From positions 1 through 5,855 of the forward strand of contig CAMEPN010000135.1 of assembly GCA_945931735.1 (NCBI GenBank): DNA of 5,855 nt, written 5' to 3'. This document shows, piece by piece, positions 1 to 5,855 of the stretch. A program made the position numbers and the translations under genes. Under the pieces are notes generated by a model. It was not told where the DNA came from, made no database searches, and saw only the letters and a list, made by a program, of their open reading frames with translations. Source of the DNA: an uncultured Clostridia bacterium (GTDB taxonomy: Bacteria > Bacillota > Clostridia > Oscillospirales > Ruminococcaceae). Within the stretch, counting starts at the first letter, position 1; every line of letters begins with the position of its first letter.

Positions 1-3000
1 AATTGCGGCGGAAAGGCACTTGCCGAATTATTTAAGTTGCCACTTTGGCTTGACGCTGTTGGTACGGTTTTTGCAGCGTATGCTATGGGTCCTGTTTGCG
101 GTGCTGTCATTGGCGCGGCAACTAATATTATATACGGAATTTATTCACCGATAGCGTTTTTATACGTCCTTACAAATATATCTGTTGGAATAATTGTCGG
201 CGTCTTTGAAAAAAAGGGGCTTCTCAAGGACCTGTTCGGATTTCTTTCAACCGCATTTGTCATAACAATTGTTTCGGTTGCAGTATCTACTCCCCTGAAT
301 TTTCTCCTTGCAGACGGTAATGTCGGAAATATGTGGGGAGATGGAATGATAGCATTTTGCCGTAAAATGGGATTCAATAATACGGTCAGCTGTATTGTCG
401 GTGAGTTTTATATGGATTTTCTGGACAAAACTCTTACTATGGTATTGTTTTTCCTTATAATTCATCTGAAAAATAAAAAAGCGGATAAGCACTCCAAAGA
501 TAAAAAAACCATTAAAAACATAGTTTCCGCAATATTGGCAGTTATATTGATCCCATCCGTTTTTGGCTCATCGGCTTATATTTCTGTTTCAGCATACGGC
601 ACGAATGATACTGACGATGATTACGACAAGTACATTCGAAAGGTATACAGCGGAGATAACGGTCTGCCCGGAGGAATGGCTAACGATATAGTTCAGACAA
701 AAGACGGTGTTTTGTGGATTGGCACATACGGCGGACTTTATCGTTACTGCGGAAACGACATCGAATGGATGAATAATATTGAGTCCATCAAAACTGTAAA
801 CTGCCTTTATACGGACGAGGCAGGCAGACTTTGGATAGGCACAAACGACAACGGTTTATCCATATACATAAACGATAAGATCACTAACGAGCTGACAAAA
901 GCTGACGGATTCCCGTCAAATTCTGTCCGCTGCATTACCGAGGGGTCAAACGGTTTTTACTATGCCGGTACCACCGACAGCCTTGTTGTACTTACGATGA
1001 GCGGCGGACTAAAGGTGTATGACACTATTGAAGAAGTTGTCTTCGCAAGGAGAATATGCGCCGACAAGAGCGGAAATGTTGCGGCGGTTTCGGACGAGGG
1101 AGCGCTGTATCTCATTCAAGGAACCGAGGTTGCAGCAAAGCTGACTGCCGACGAGAACGGCGAGAGTTTCAGAAGCTGCACTTTTGATGAAAACGGGGCG
1201 CTGTATGTCGGCTCATCGCTTAATACGGTGAAAAAATATAATATTTCCGAGGGTACTTTCAAAGAACTTGCTTCAGTTGAATGCGGGCAGCTTGCGGGAA
1301 TAAATTCGCTTACCTGTTCGGATGACGGAACGCTGTTTTTGTGCGCGGAAAACGGCGCGGGATATATCACAGCCGGCAATGAATATCATTCGATTGATGT
1401 CTCGGGATTTAACAGCTCGATTGAGCATATGTTAATCGACTATCAGGGTAATCTCTGGTTTACATCTTCGCGTCTGGGATTGCTCTGTCTGTGCAGGTCT
1501 GTGTTTACGGAAATGAACGAATTTGACGGTTTGTCGGGAAACGTTGTGAACACTGTGAAGAAGTGGCAGGGTACATTGTATTTCGGTACGGACAGCGGTC
1601 TTGAAGCGGCGAACTATAATCAAAGCGAAATCTCAAATCAACTTATCGAAGCACTTGACGGTGTGCGTATACGCTGCCTTATGTCAGACTCGGAAAACAA
1701 CCTTTGGATTTGCACTTCCGGTAAGGGCGTATGGGAGGTTGCTCCGAACGGAAATATAGAAAAGTACGACGGTTCAAACGGTGCTCTGGGAGAAAAATTC
1801 CGCTCTGCAATAGAGCTTAAGGACGGTACTGTTGCTGTGGCTGGAGATTACGGAGTATCGTTTATAAATAACGGGAAGGTAATCGACGCTATTGGCTCGT
1901 CCGAGGGTCTGACAAATCCAAAGCTGCTTACGCTTTGCGAGAAAACCGACGGAAGTATTCTTGCGGGAACGGACGGCAACGGCATTGCAGTAATAAAGGA
2001 CGGAAGAATTGTACAGGAAATCAAGCAGGAGGACGGGCTAAGCTCTGACATTATCCTGCGAATTGTTAAAAACTCCGACGATGACGGCTACTTTATTGTA
2101 ACGGGAAATGGTTTGTGTTATCTGAACAGCGAAAACAAAATACGCATACTGAACAACTTCCCTTATTACAATAACTACGACATAATTGAAGGAAACAGAA
2201 ACGAGTTGTTTGTGCTTTGCTCCGCAGGTATTTATGTCGTTGACAAGACAGAACTCCTTGAGGGCAACAATGTCAATTATCTTCTGTTGGACGCAAAAAA
2301 GGGACTGCGCATTGCGCTTACTCCAAATTCATGGAATTACATTGATGAAAATGACGACCTGTATTTATCAGGAGATACTGGCGCAGTTTATTTTAACATA
2401 AATGAATACGATTTTTCTATGAGGTCATACCGAGTTCTGCTTAAGGCAATTGCAACGGACGGCGAAAGCGTCCTCATTGAAAAGGGTACTGAAACGGTCA
2501 TTCCGGCGGGCACATCGGAAATTGTGATAACACCCGAAATTGTAAACTTCTCGGTAAATGACCCCGACATCAGCGTTTATCTTGAAGGCTTTGATTCAGA
2601 GCCCAGAGTTATGCCTCAAAGCGAAATGGAAAGCATTATATATTCCAACATTCCGTCGGGCAGATATGTGTTCCGTCTTGCGATTCTCGATAGCAGAACG
2701 GGAAGCATAATTGCTGAAAACACTTACAAGATATTCAAGGAAAGAGAAATATATGACAATTGGTGGTTCAGATTATATGCAGGCGCTGTTGCTGTAATTA
2801 CGATCGCATATCTCACATGGCTTATTGTAAGAACGCAGATCCAAAAGACTTTGCGTATGCAGAAAATGGAGCTTGATTTCGCAAAGAATCAGATAAAAAT
2901 GGGCAACGAAACCATTCTTACCATTGCTCAGGCGGTTGACGCAAAGGATGAAAATACAAGCCAGCACTCCGTCAGAGTATCGGAGTATTCTGTTATGATT

Positions 3001-3513
3001 GCAAAAGAGCTTGGTTACAGCGAAGAACAACGTGAAAACCTGCGAAAGATAGCAATACTGCACGATATTGGCAAGATAGGTATTCCCGACAGTGTTCTGA
3101 ATAAGCCCGCAAAGCTTACTGACGAGGAATATTCAATTATGAAATCTCACGTTATTAGAGGTGCAGAAATACTCAAAAACTTTACGATGATCGAGAATGT
3201 TGCCGACGGTGCATTATATCACCACGAAAGATACGACGGACGCGGATATGCAAACGGACTTAAAGGTGAAGAAATTCCGCTTAATGCTCGAATAATCGGT
3301 ATTGCGGATGCATTCGACGCTATGACGGCAAATCGTGTTTACCGAAAAAAGCTTGACCTTGATTTTGTGATTGAAGAGCTGAAAAAAGGCAGAGGAACGC
3401 AGTTTGACCCAAAGCTTGTGGATATCATGCTGAAGCTTATCGAAAACGGAACAGTAGACGTTGAGCAAATCTATGGAAAAAAGTTAAGCGAGGAGTATGC
3501 AAATGAAATCTGA
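1..3513 (+). CDS. Membrane receptor: ECF-S-like N-terminus, 14-blade propeller, Y_Y_Y-like domain, HD-GYP phosphodiesterase (5' partial)
   Basis: The frame is open to the left edge, so the start lies outside; a TTG at 37 is unlikely to be real. Residues are counted from the first codon seen (1170 visible). Residues ~1-200 hold about five hydrophobic segments (near 23-49, 50-69, 79-103, 143-156, 174-197), with a GK...LPLWLD..GT...GP pattern like ECF-transporter S components. Residues ~213-803 contain 14 Reg_prop-type repeats (e.g. DGVLWIGTYGGLYRY, AGRLWIGTNDNGLSIY), fitting two seven-bladed propellers. A Y_Y_Y-like sandwich (~810-915), a TM helix (~921-943) and a charged linker follow. The HD-GYP domain (~972-1157) keeps H989, HDIGK (H1021, D1022, K1025), H1050, H1074-H1075-E1076, DGRGY and D1103; the GYP proline is alanine (A1084). 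Known for the family: HD-GYP hydrolyses cyclic di-GMP, and Reg_prop/Y_Y_Y regions sense extracellular ligands in hybrid two-component systems. Inferred: ligand-controlled cyclic di-GMP breakdown. The last 11 bases overlap the downstream binding-protein gene. Confidence 0.9.
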   Translation, partial: NCGGKALAELFKLPLWLDAVGTVFAAYAMGPVCGAVIGAATNIIYGIYSPIAFLYVLTNISVGIIVGVFEKKGLLKDLFGFLSTAFVITIVSVAVSTPLNFLLADGNVGNMWGDGMIAFCRKMGFNNTVSCIVGEFYMDFLDKTLTMVLFFLIIHLKNKKADKHSKDKKTIKNIVSAILAVILIPSVFGSSAYISVSAYGTNDTDDDYDKYIRKVYSGDNGLPGGMANDIVQTKDGVLWIGTYGGLYRYCGNDIEWMNNIESIKTVNCLYTDEAGRLWIGTNDNGLSIYINDKITNELTKADGFPSNSVRCITEGSNGFYYAGTTDSLVVLTMSGGLKVYDTIEEVVFARRICADKSGNVAAVSDEGALYLIQGTEVAAKLTADENGESFRSCTFDENGALYVGSSLNTVKKYNISEGTFKELASVECGQLAGINSLTCSDDGTLFLCAENGAGYITAGNEYHSIDVSGFNSSIEHMLIDYQGNLWFTSSRLGLLCLCRSVFTEMNEFDGLSGNVVNTVKKWQGTLYFGTDSGLEAANYNQSEISNQLIEALDGVRIRCLMSDSENNLWICTSGKGVWEVAPNGNIEKYDGSNGALGEKFRSAIELKDGTVAVAGDYGVSFINNGKVIDAIGSSEGLTNPKLLTLCEKTDGSILAGTDGNGIAVIKDGRIVQEIKQEDGLSSDIILRIVKNSDDDGYFIVTGNGLCYLNSENKIRILNNFPYYNNYDIIEGNRNELFVLCSAGIYVVDKTELLEGNNVNYLLLDAKKGLRIALTPNSWNYIDENDDLYLSGDTGAVYFNINEYDFSMRSYRVLLKAIATDGESVLIEKGTETVIPAGTSEIVITPEIVNFSVNDPDISVYLEGFDSEPRVMPQSEMESIIYSNIPSGRYVFRLAILDSRTGSIIAENTYKIFKEREIYDNWWFRLYAGAVAVITIAYLTWLIVRTQIQKTLRMQKMELDFAKNQIKMGNETILTIAQAVDAKDENTSQHSVRVSEYSVMIAKELGYSEEQRENLRKIAILHDIGKIGIPDSVLNKPAKLTDEEYSIMKSHVIRGAEILKNFTMIENVADGALYHHERYDGRGYANGLKGEEIPLNARIIGIADAFDAMTANRVYRKKLDLDFVIEELKKGRGTQFDPKLVDIMLKLIENGTVDVEQIYGKKLSEEYANEI
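3491..3495 (+). promoter_or_regulatory. Ribosome binding site that decides the binding-protein start
   Basis: AGGAG lies inside the last codons of the receptor gene. Two in-frame ATGs follow, at 3497 and 3503. The spacing to 3497 is only one base, while the spacing to 3503 is seven, so 3503 is the likely start. This makes the two genes overlap by 11 bases and suggests translational coupling. Confidence 0.75.
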
Positions 3514-4708
3514 CGCAAAACATAATATACTGATTACATTGATATGCTCGGTTGTGGCTGTGGTTATCGCTTTTGGCATACACTTTATCGTTTCCGAAAA
3601 AAATGCGGAGAAAAACATTAAGGTGGGATTCGTATATGTCGGAGATTTAAGCGACGCATACACGAGCAATTTTGCAAAGGCACAGCATGAAATCGAAAAG
3701 ATGTATGGAGACCAGGTTGAAACTCTGCCGAAATACAATGTGCCGGAGGACTCGGTAGAGCCTGTTCTGGCTGAACTTGCTGAAGCAAATTGCTCGCTGA
3801 TTTTCACAACAAGTTATGGCTACGGTGAAAAGACCAAGGAGTATGCGGCGAAATATCCCGACATACAGTTCTGTCAGGCAACCTGCAGCAACGCAAACGA
3901 CGAGCCGTTTCTGAGTAACTATCACACCTTTATGGGAAATATCTACGAAGGGCGCTACATTTCGGGCGTTGTTGCCGGAATGAAGCTGGATTCGCTTATC
4001 AAGGAAGGCAGAATTACGGGAGAACAGGCAAAGATAGGGTATATCGGAGCCTTTCCTTATGCAGAGGTTATTTCGGGATATACCGCATTTTTTCTCGGCG
4101 TGAGGTCTGTCGTACCCGAAGCAACCATGACAGTGAAATACACGAATTCGTGGGGCAATTATCACCTTGAAAAGAAATACGCCGAGGAACTGATAGAAGA
4201 AGGCTGCATTGTCATTTCTCAGCATTCCGACACATCGGGACCTGCGGCAGCCTGCGAACAAACAGACAGGTCTCAGATGGTGTATTATGTCAGTTACAAC
4301 GAGAGCATGAGAGATATTGCACCAACGACATACCTTACCGGCTCAAAAATCAACTGGTGCCCATACATGACAGGTGCGGTTAAGGCAGTTCTTGACAATA
4401 AGAAAATTGAAAAATGCGTCACAGGTAATGTAAACGGCAATGATATTGGTTCCGGCTTTAAGAACGATTGGGTTCAAATGCTGGAAATCAACGAGTTTAT
4501 CGTACCAAAAGGAACTCAGGAAACAGTTAATGAGCTAATCAGAAAATTCCGTCAAAATAAGATTCAGGTTTTTTGCGGGGATTATTTAGGAGTTGATCCG
4601 TACGATCCGTCGGACACCATTGATTTGAAAGACGGGTACAACGAAAACGCAGACAGTTCTGCACCGTCATTTCACTATGTCCTGCAAGATGTTATAACAA
4701 TTGAATAA
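3503..4708 (+). CDS. BMP/PnrA/Med-family solute-binding protein, membrane-anchored
   Basis: The protein has 401 residues from the ATG at 3503, chosen for its AGGAG at seven bases; the ATG at 3497 would add two residues. Residues ~9-31 form one hydrophobic helix after a short basic start. The only cysteine there follows Leu-Ile, so there is no lipobox, and no clear signal-peptidase I site is seen; the helix probably stays as an anchor. Residues ~40-385 fit the BMP family (PF02608 type): VGFVYVGDLSDAY, then IFTTSYGYG...YPDIQFCQA, N.HTFMGNIYEGRYISGVVAG, IGYIGAFPYAEVISGYTAFFLGVRSV, W217 followed by YAEELIEEGC, and QHSD (Q240-D243), matching the family's QHTD. Known BMP proteins bind nucleosides or related small molecules for ABC uptake. 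No permease or ATPase gene is visible, and the gene is coupled to the receptor, so a sensing partnership is as likely as transport. The actual ligand cannot be read from the sequence. Confidence 0.85.
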   Translation: MKSDAKHNILITLICSVVAVVIAFGIHFIVSEKNAEKNIKVGFVYVGDLSDAYTSNFAKAQHEIEKMYGDQVETLPKYNVPEDSVEPVLAELAEANCSLIFTTSYGYGEKTKEYAAKYPDIQFCQATCSNANDEPFLSNYHTFMGNIYEGRYISGVVAGMKLDSLIKEGRITGEQAKIGYIGAFPYAEVISGYTAFFLGVRSVVPEATMTVKYTNSWGNYHLEKKYAEELIEEGCIVISQHSDTSGPAAACEQTDRSQMVYYVSYNESMRDIAPTTYLTGSKINWCPYMTGAVKAVLDNKKIEKCVTGNVNGNDIGSGFKNDWVQMLEINEFIVPKGTQETVNELIRKFRQNKIQVFCGDYLGVDPYDPSDTIDLKDGYNENADSSAPSFHYVLQDVITIE

Positions 4709-4720
4709 CTAAATCTGAAA

Positions 4721-4751
4721 ACCCTTGCATTACATATTGTATTGCAAGGGT
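4721..4751 (+). terminator. Intrinsic terminator of the receptor/binding-protein operon
   Basis: The arms ACCCTTGCA (4721-4729) and TGCAAGGGT (4743-4751) pair perfectly over 9 bp. After one T-T mismatch, TACA/TGTA add four pairs around a three-base loop. The + strand continues with TCTTCTGTTT. On the minus strand the hairpin is followed by TTTTC, so it may work in both directions. It begins 12 bases after the stop codon of the binding-protein gene. Confidence 0.85.
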
Positions 4752-4957
4752 CTTCTGTTTAAGAAAAAAATCCAAACATAGTGGTAAGTATTATCTAATC
4801 CAATTGAATGATGGAGAATTAGATCACTCATTAGCTCAAGCACATGCAACCGAACCATGTCAACTGTAAAATATTCAGCTTTATGCACAATTATTTCAAA
4901 TGAATATTGTGACATTCAACGGACAGTTCAAGTCCAATTCGCCTATATAAAACAACG
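4752..4957. other. A/T-rich spacer with no supported gene
   Basis: No gene is supported here. On the + strand, one frame from about 4760 to 4950 reads like protein apart from a single TAA at 4867-4869 (LIQLNDGELDHSLAQAHATE before it, then NIQLYAQLFQMNIVTFNGQF), and ends in TAA at 4948-4950. It has no start codon with a ribosome site, and I recognise no family. It could be a worn gene remnant or chance. The reverse frames here have no ribosome site either. Confidence 0.4.
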
Positions 4958-4986
4958 AAAAATCCCGTAGATACGTCATCTACGGG
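4958..4986 (-). terminator. Terminator of the tRNA-Asn gene
   Basis: Read on the minus strand, CCCGTAGAT pairs perfectly with ATCTACGGG (9 bp, five-base loop, 4964-4986) and is followed by ATTTTT (4963-4958). It starts 11 bases past the tRNA CCA end, the expected place for a Rho-independent terminator of a single-tRNA transcript. Confidence 0.85.
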
Positions 4987-4997
4987 CTTTCGGTTGA

Positions 4998-5073
4998 TGG
5001 CTCCCTCAACTGAGCTTGAACCAGTGACATCATGATTAACAGTCATGCGCTCTACCGACTGAGCTATGGAGGA
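4998..5073 (-). tRNA. tRNA-Asn (GUU anticodon), with two unusual pairs
   Basis: The gene is 76 nt with encoded CCA (4998-5000). The arms are: acceptor TCCTCCA/TGAGGGA with discriminator G73; D-stem GCTC/GAGC around AGTCGGTA; anticodon stem CATGA/TCATG around CTGTTAA, with anticodon GTT at 5040-5038; variable loop ATGTC; T-stem ACTGG/TCAGT with loop TTCAAGC. The anticodon and G73 both fit asparagine. Two oddities stand out: position 5 (C) faces A68, a mismatch, and the nearly universal G53-C61 pair is G53-U61. From memory, the usual tRNA-Asn form reads AAGTCCAG where this one reads AAGCTCAG, and G where this one has A68. It is probably functional but could be a divergent extra copy. It stands alone, with its own terminator. 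Confidence 0.96.
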
Positions 5074-5099
5074 ATGTGTGAAATTGTTTGCATATTCCA

Positions 5100-5129
5100 T
5101 TCATATTTTCAGTTGTAAGTCCGTTACAA
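5100..5129 (-). promoter_or_regulatory. Possible promoter for tRNA-Asn
   Basis: On the minus strand, TTGTAA (5129-5124) is followed after 18 bases by TATGAA (5105-5100), a passable sigma-A pair that would start transcription about 20 bases before the mature tRNA 5' end. Both boxes differ from consensus, and other hexamers nearby are about as good, so this is a weak call based mainly on position. Confidence 0.3.
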
Positions 5130-5329
5130 ACGTCCTAACTAGTGAACTAACAAGAAATAACTTATCAACTTCTTGTAAAAATCCTATCTCTGTTTTTAAA
5201 CCACAATTATTTTGCATTTTGCTGACCAAATCAAAGTACGCCCTAAAAAATCAAACATTTTACCAATATAAAAGTGCTACATACAAACTTTCTTCAGCAT
5301 TTCTTATCTGAATAAGTTCCGAAAACAGC
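5130..5329. other. A/T-rich spacer with no supported gene
   Basis: This is very A/T-rich DNA between the tRNA and the HTH gene's terminator. On the minus strand a 38-codon frame (ATG at 5217, stop at 5101) reads in a coding-like way (KTEIGFLQEVDKLFLVSSLV) but has no ribosome site, and a TGA lies in frame just upstream. I see no RNA gene, repeat or mobile element here. Confidence 0.4.
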
Positions 5330-5363
5330 AACAGGCTGCCGTACCAAAGTACAGCAGCCTGTT
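5330..5363 (-). terminator. Terminator of the HTH gene, probably bidirectional
   Basis: AACAGGCTGC (5330-5339) pairs perfectly with GCAGCCTGTT (5354-5363). After a C-A mismatch, GTAC/GTAC add four pairs around a CAAA loop. On the minus strand the hairpin begins six bases after the HTH stop codon and runs into GCTGTTTTC; on the + strand it runs into TTATTACTATTT. Confidence 0.8.
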
Positions 5364-5368
5364 TATTA

Positions 5369-5785
5369 CTATTTAAAAACCCTTTCCCAAATCTCATAAG
5401 ACGGCGCACAAGTGCCGTTCCGCCAGTTCTTGACAGTAGTAGCACTCACTCCGCAATTTGCAGCGAATGTACGGATCGAAACATTGTTTCTTTCCATGTA
5501 TCCGCAAACGATCTGCGCAGAATCCATCTTAAATCTATGGTAATCGGTCAAAAGGTCGATGCCGAAAACATCGGAAAGCTTTTTCAGCGTTTCGATGCTC
5601 ATGTTCTGTTCCTCAACTTCCTCACGCTCATACTTGATATAGTTATCATAGCTGAGTCCGGTAAGTCGGGTAACATCGGCGATTGTCAGACCTTTTTCAA
5701 TTCTTGCTTTCGCAAGGTGGGTAAGTCCTGAATTATTTTTTCCAGCTTTCCTCAACAGCAACCGCACAAGCAACAGTAGCACCAA
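5369..5785 (-). CDS. Small DNA-binding protein with two helix-turn-helix modules (XRE-like)
   Basis: The frame gives up to 138 residues from a TTG at 5785 and ends in TAG. Residues ~23-80 form an XRE/Cro-type HTH (LAKARIEKGLTIADVTRLTG, then SYDNYIKYERE, with a C-terminal helix SIETLKKLSDVFGIDLL). Residues ~89-128 form a second, shorter HTH (MERNNVSIRTFAANCGVSA, then TTVKNWRNG). A transcription-regulating role is inferred; no target is known. The start is the weak point: no ATG lies near the domain, no ribosome site precedes the TTG codons, and residues 1-12 are a Leu/Val run that continues upstream as a longer hydrophobic stretch. The nearest usable start to the domain is the TTG at residue 11. 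The 5' end may have been altered by a rearrangement. It is the only protein gene on this strand and has its own terminator. Confidence 0.72.
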   Translation of the reverse strand: MVLLLLVRLLLRKAGKNNSGLTHLAKARIEKGLTIADVTRLTGLSYDNYIKYEREEVEEQNMSIETLKKLSDVFGIDLLTDYHRFKMDSAQIVCGYMERNNVSIRTFAANCGVSATTVKNWRNGTCAPSYEIWERVFK

Positions 5786-5804
5786 CCATAGGATTGTTGC
5801 CCAT
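5733..5804 (-). other. Short overlapping frame, possible leader or gene-end remnant
   Basis: A 23-codon frame, from the ATG at 5804 to TAA at 5735-5733, reads MGNNPMVGATVACAVAVEES and then WKK. Its codons (GTT, GCT, GGT, ACT, GAG, GAA, AAA) look like genuine coding use in this genome, and it overlaps the questionable start of the HTH gene in another frame. It lacks a Shine-Dalgarno sequence. It could be the surviving 3' end of a lost gene, a leader peptide or chance; I do not recognise the family. Confidence 0.25.
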
Positions 5805-5855
5805 ACTAAAGATGGAATAAAAACTGATATTTATTGTTGCTTATTGTTACTTATC
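5793..5855. repeat. Direct repeats TTATTGTTRC upstream of the HTH gene
   Basis: TTATTGTTGC (5831-5840) is followed directly by TTATTGTTAC (5841-5850) and then TTAT, a tandem repeat with a 10-base period, about one helical turn. A third core copy, ATTGTTGC, sits at 5793-5800. They lie at the upstream end of the minus-strand HTH gene and could be binding sites for that protein. The window edge cuts the array, so more copies may follow. Confidence 0.5.

Noticed and set aside
3647..4261. A 204-codon minus-strand frame opposite the binding protein
   Set aside because: It is a shadow of the BMP gene, whose family motifs run throughout the forward frame.
4595..4612. Repeated GATCCGTACGATCCGT in the binding-protein gene
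   Set aside because: It encodes DPYDPSD and is explained by the repeated Asp-Pro codons; no sign of a regulatory site.
4964..4986. Perfect inverted repeat that could be an operator or attachment site
   Set aside because: Its position 11 bases past the tRNA end and the T-run on the minus strand make a terminator the simpler reading.
4891..5100. A 69-codon minus-strand frame containing IAQSVERMTVNHDVTGSS
   Set aside because: This is the translation of the tRNA-Asn gene read as protein, a common false annotation.
5066..5311. An 81-codon + strand frame beginning in the tRNA antisense
   Set aside because: It has no credible ribosome site in context; GGAGGAATG there is just the tRNA acceptor read backwards, and the translation resembles no family.
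1..5855. CRISPR array, insertion sequence or defence system
   Set aside because: I saw no regularly spaced repeats, transposase or integrase motifs, or nuclease genes anywhere in the window.

Overview
The window suggests a low- to mid-GC Firmicute, probably a clostridial gut or rumen lineage (Ruminococcus/Oscillospiraceae-like). The reasons are the codon use, A/T-rich spacers, a tRNA gene with encoded CCA, classical hairpin-plus-T-run terminators, and a giant one-piece propeller receptor of a kind common in such bacteria. This placement is inferred from style, not from a marker gene.

Left part (1-4751, + strand): a two-gene operon. The first gene is cut by the left edge. It encodes a very large membrane receptor: an ECF-S-like multi-pass N-terminus, fourteen propeller blades (two seven-bladed propellers), a Y_Y_Y-like beta-sandwich, a transmembrane helix, a short coiled coil and a cytoplasmic HD-GYP domain, predicted to degrade cyclic di-GMP. 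Its last codons overlap the start of the second gene, a BMP/PnrA/Med-type solute-binding protein held by an uncleaved N-terminal anchor and lacking a lipobox. No transporter permease or ATPase gene is present. A strong hairpin at 4721-4751 closes the operon. The working model is an extracellular ligand-binding protein that reports to a propeller receptor, which adjusts cyclic di-GMP. The pairing is seen directly; the function is inferred.

Middle (4752-5330): two A/T-rich spacers on either side of a tRNA-Asn(GUU) gene on the minus strand, which has its own terminator. The tRNA folds as a full cloverleaf but carries a C5-A68 mismatch and a G53-U61 pair.

Right part (5330-5855, minus strand): a small protein with two helix-turn-helix modules, followed by a hairpin terminator. 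Its start is unclear. Upstream of the HTH modules its frame reads as a hydrophobic helix, while another frame over the same bases looks like the end of a different coding sequence. Just upstream lies a two-copy 10-bp direct repeat (TTATTGTTRC), with a third half-copy closer in, possibly an operator.
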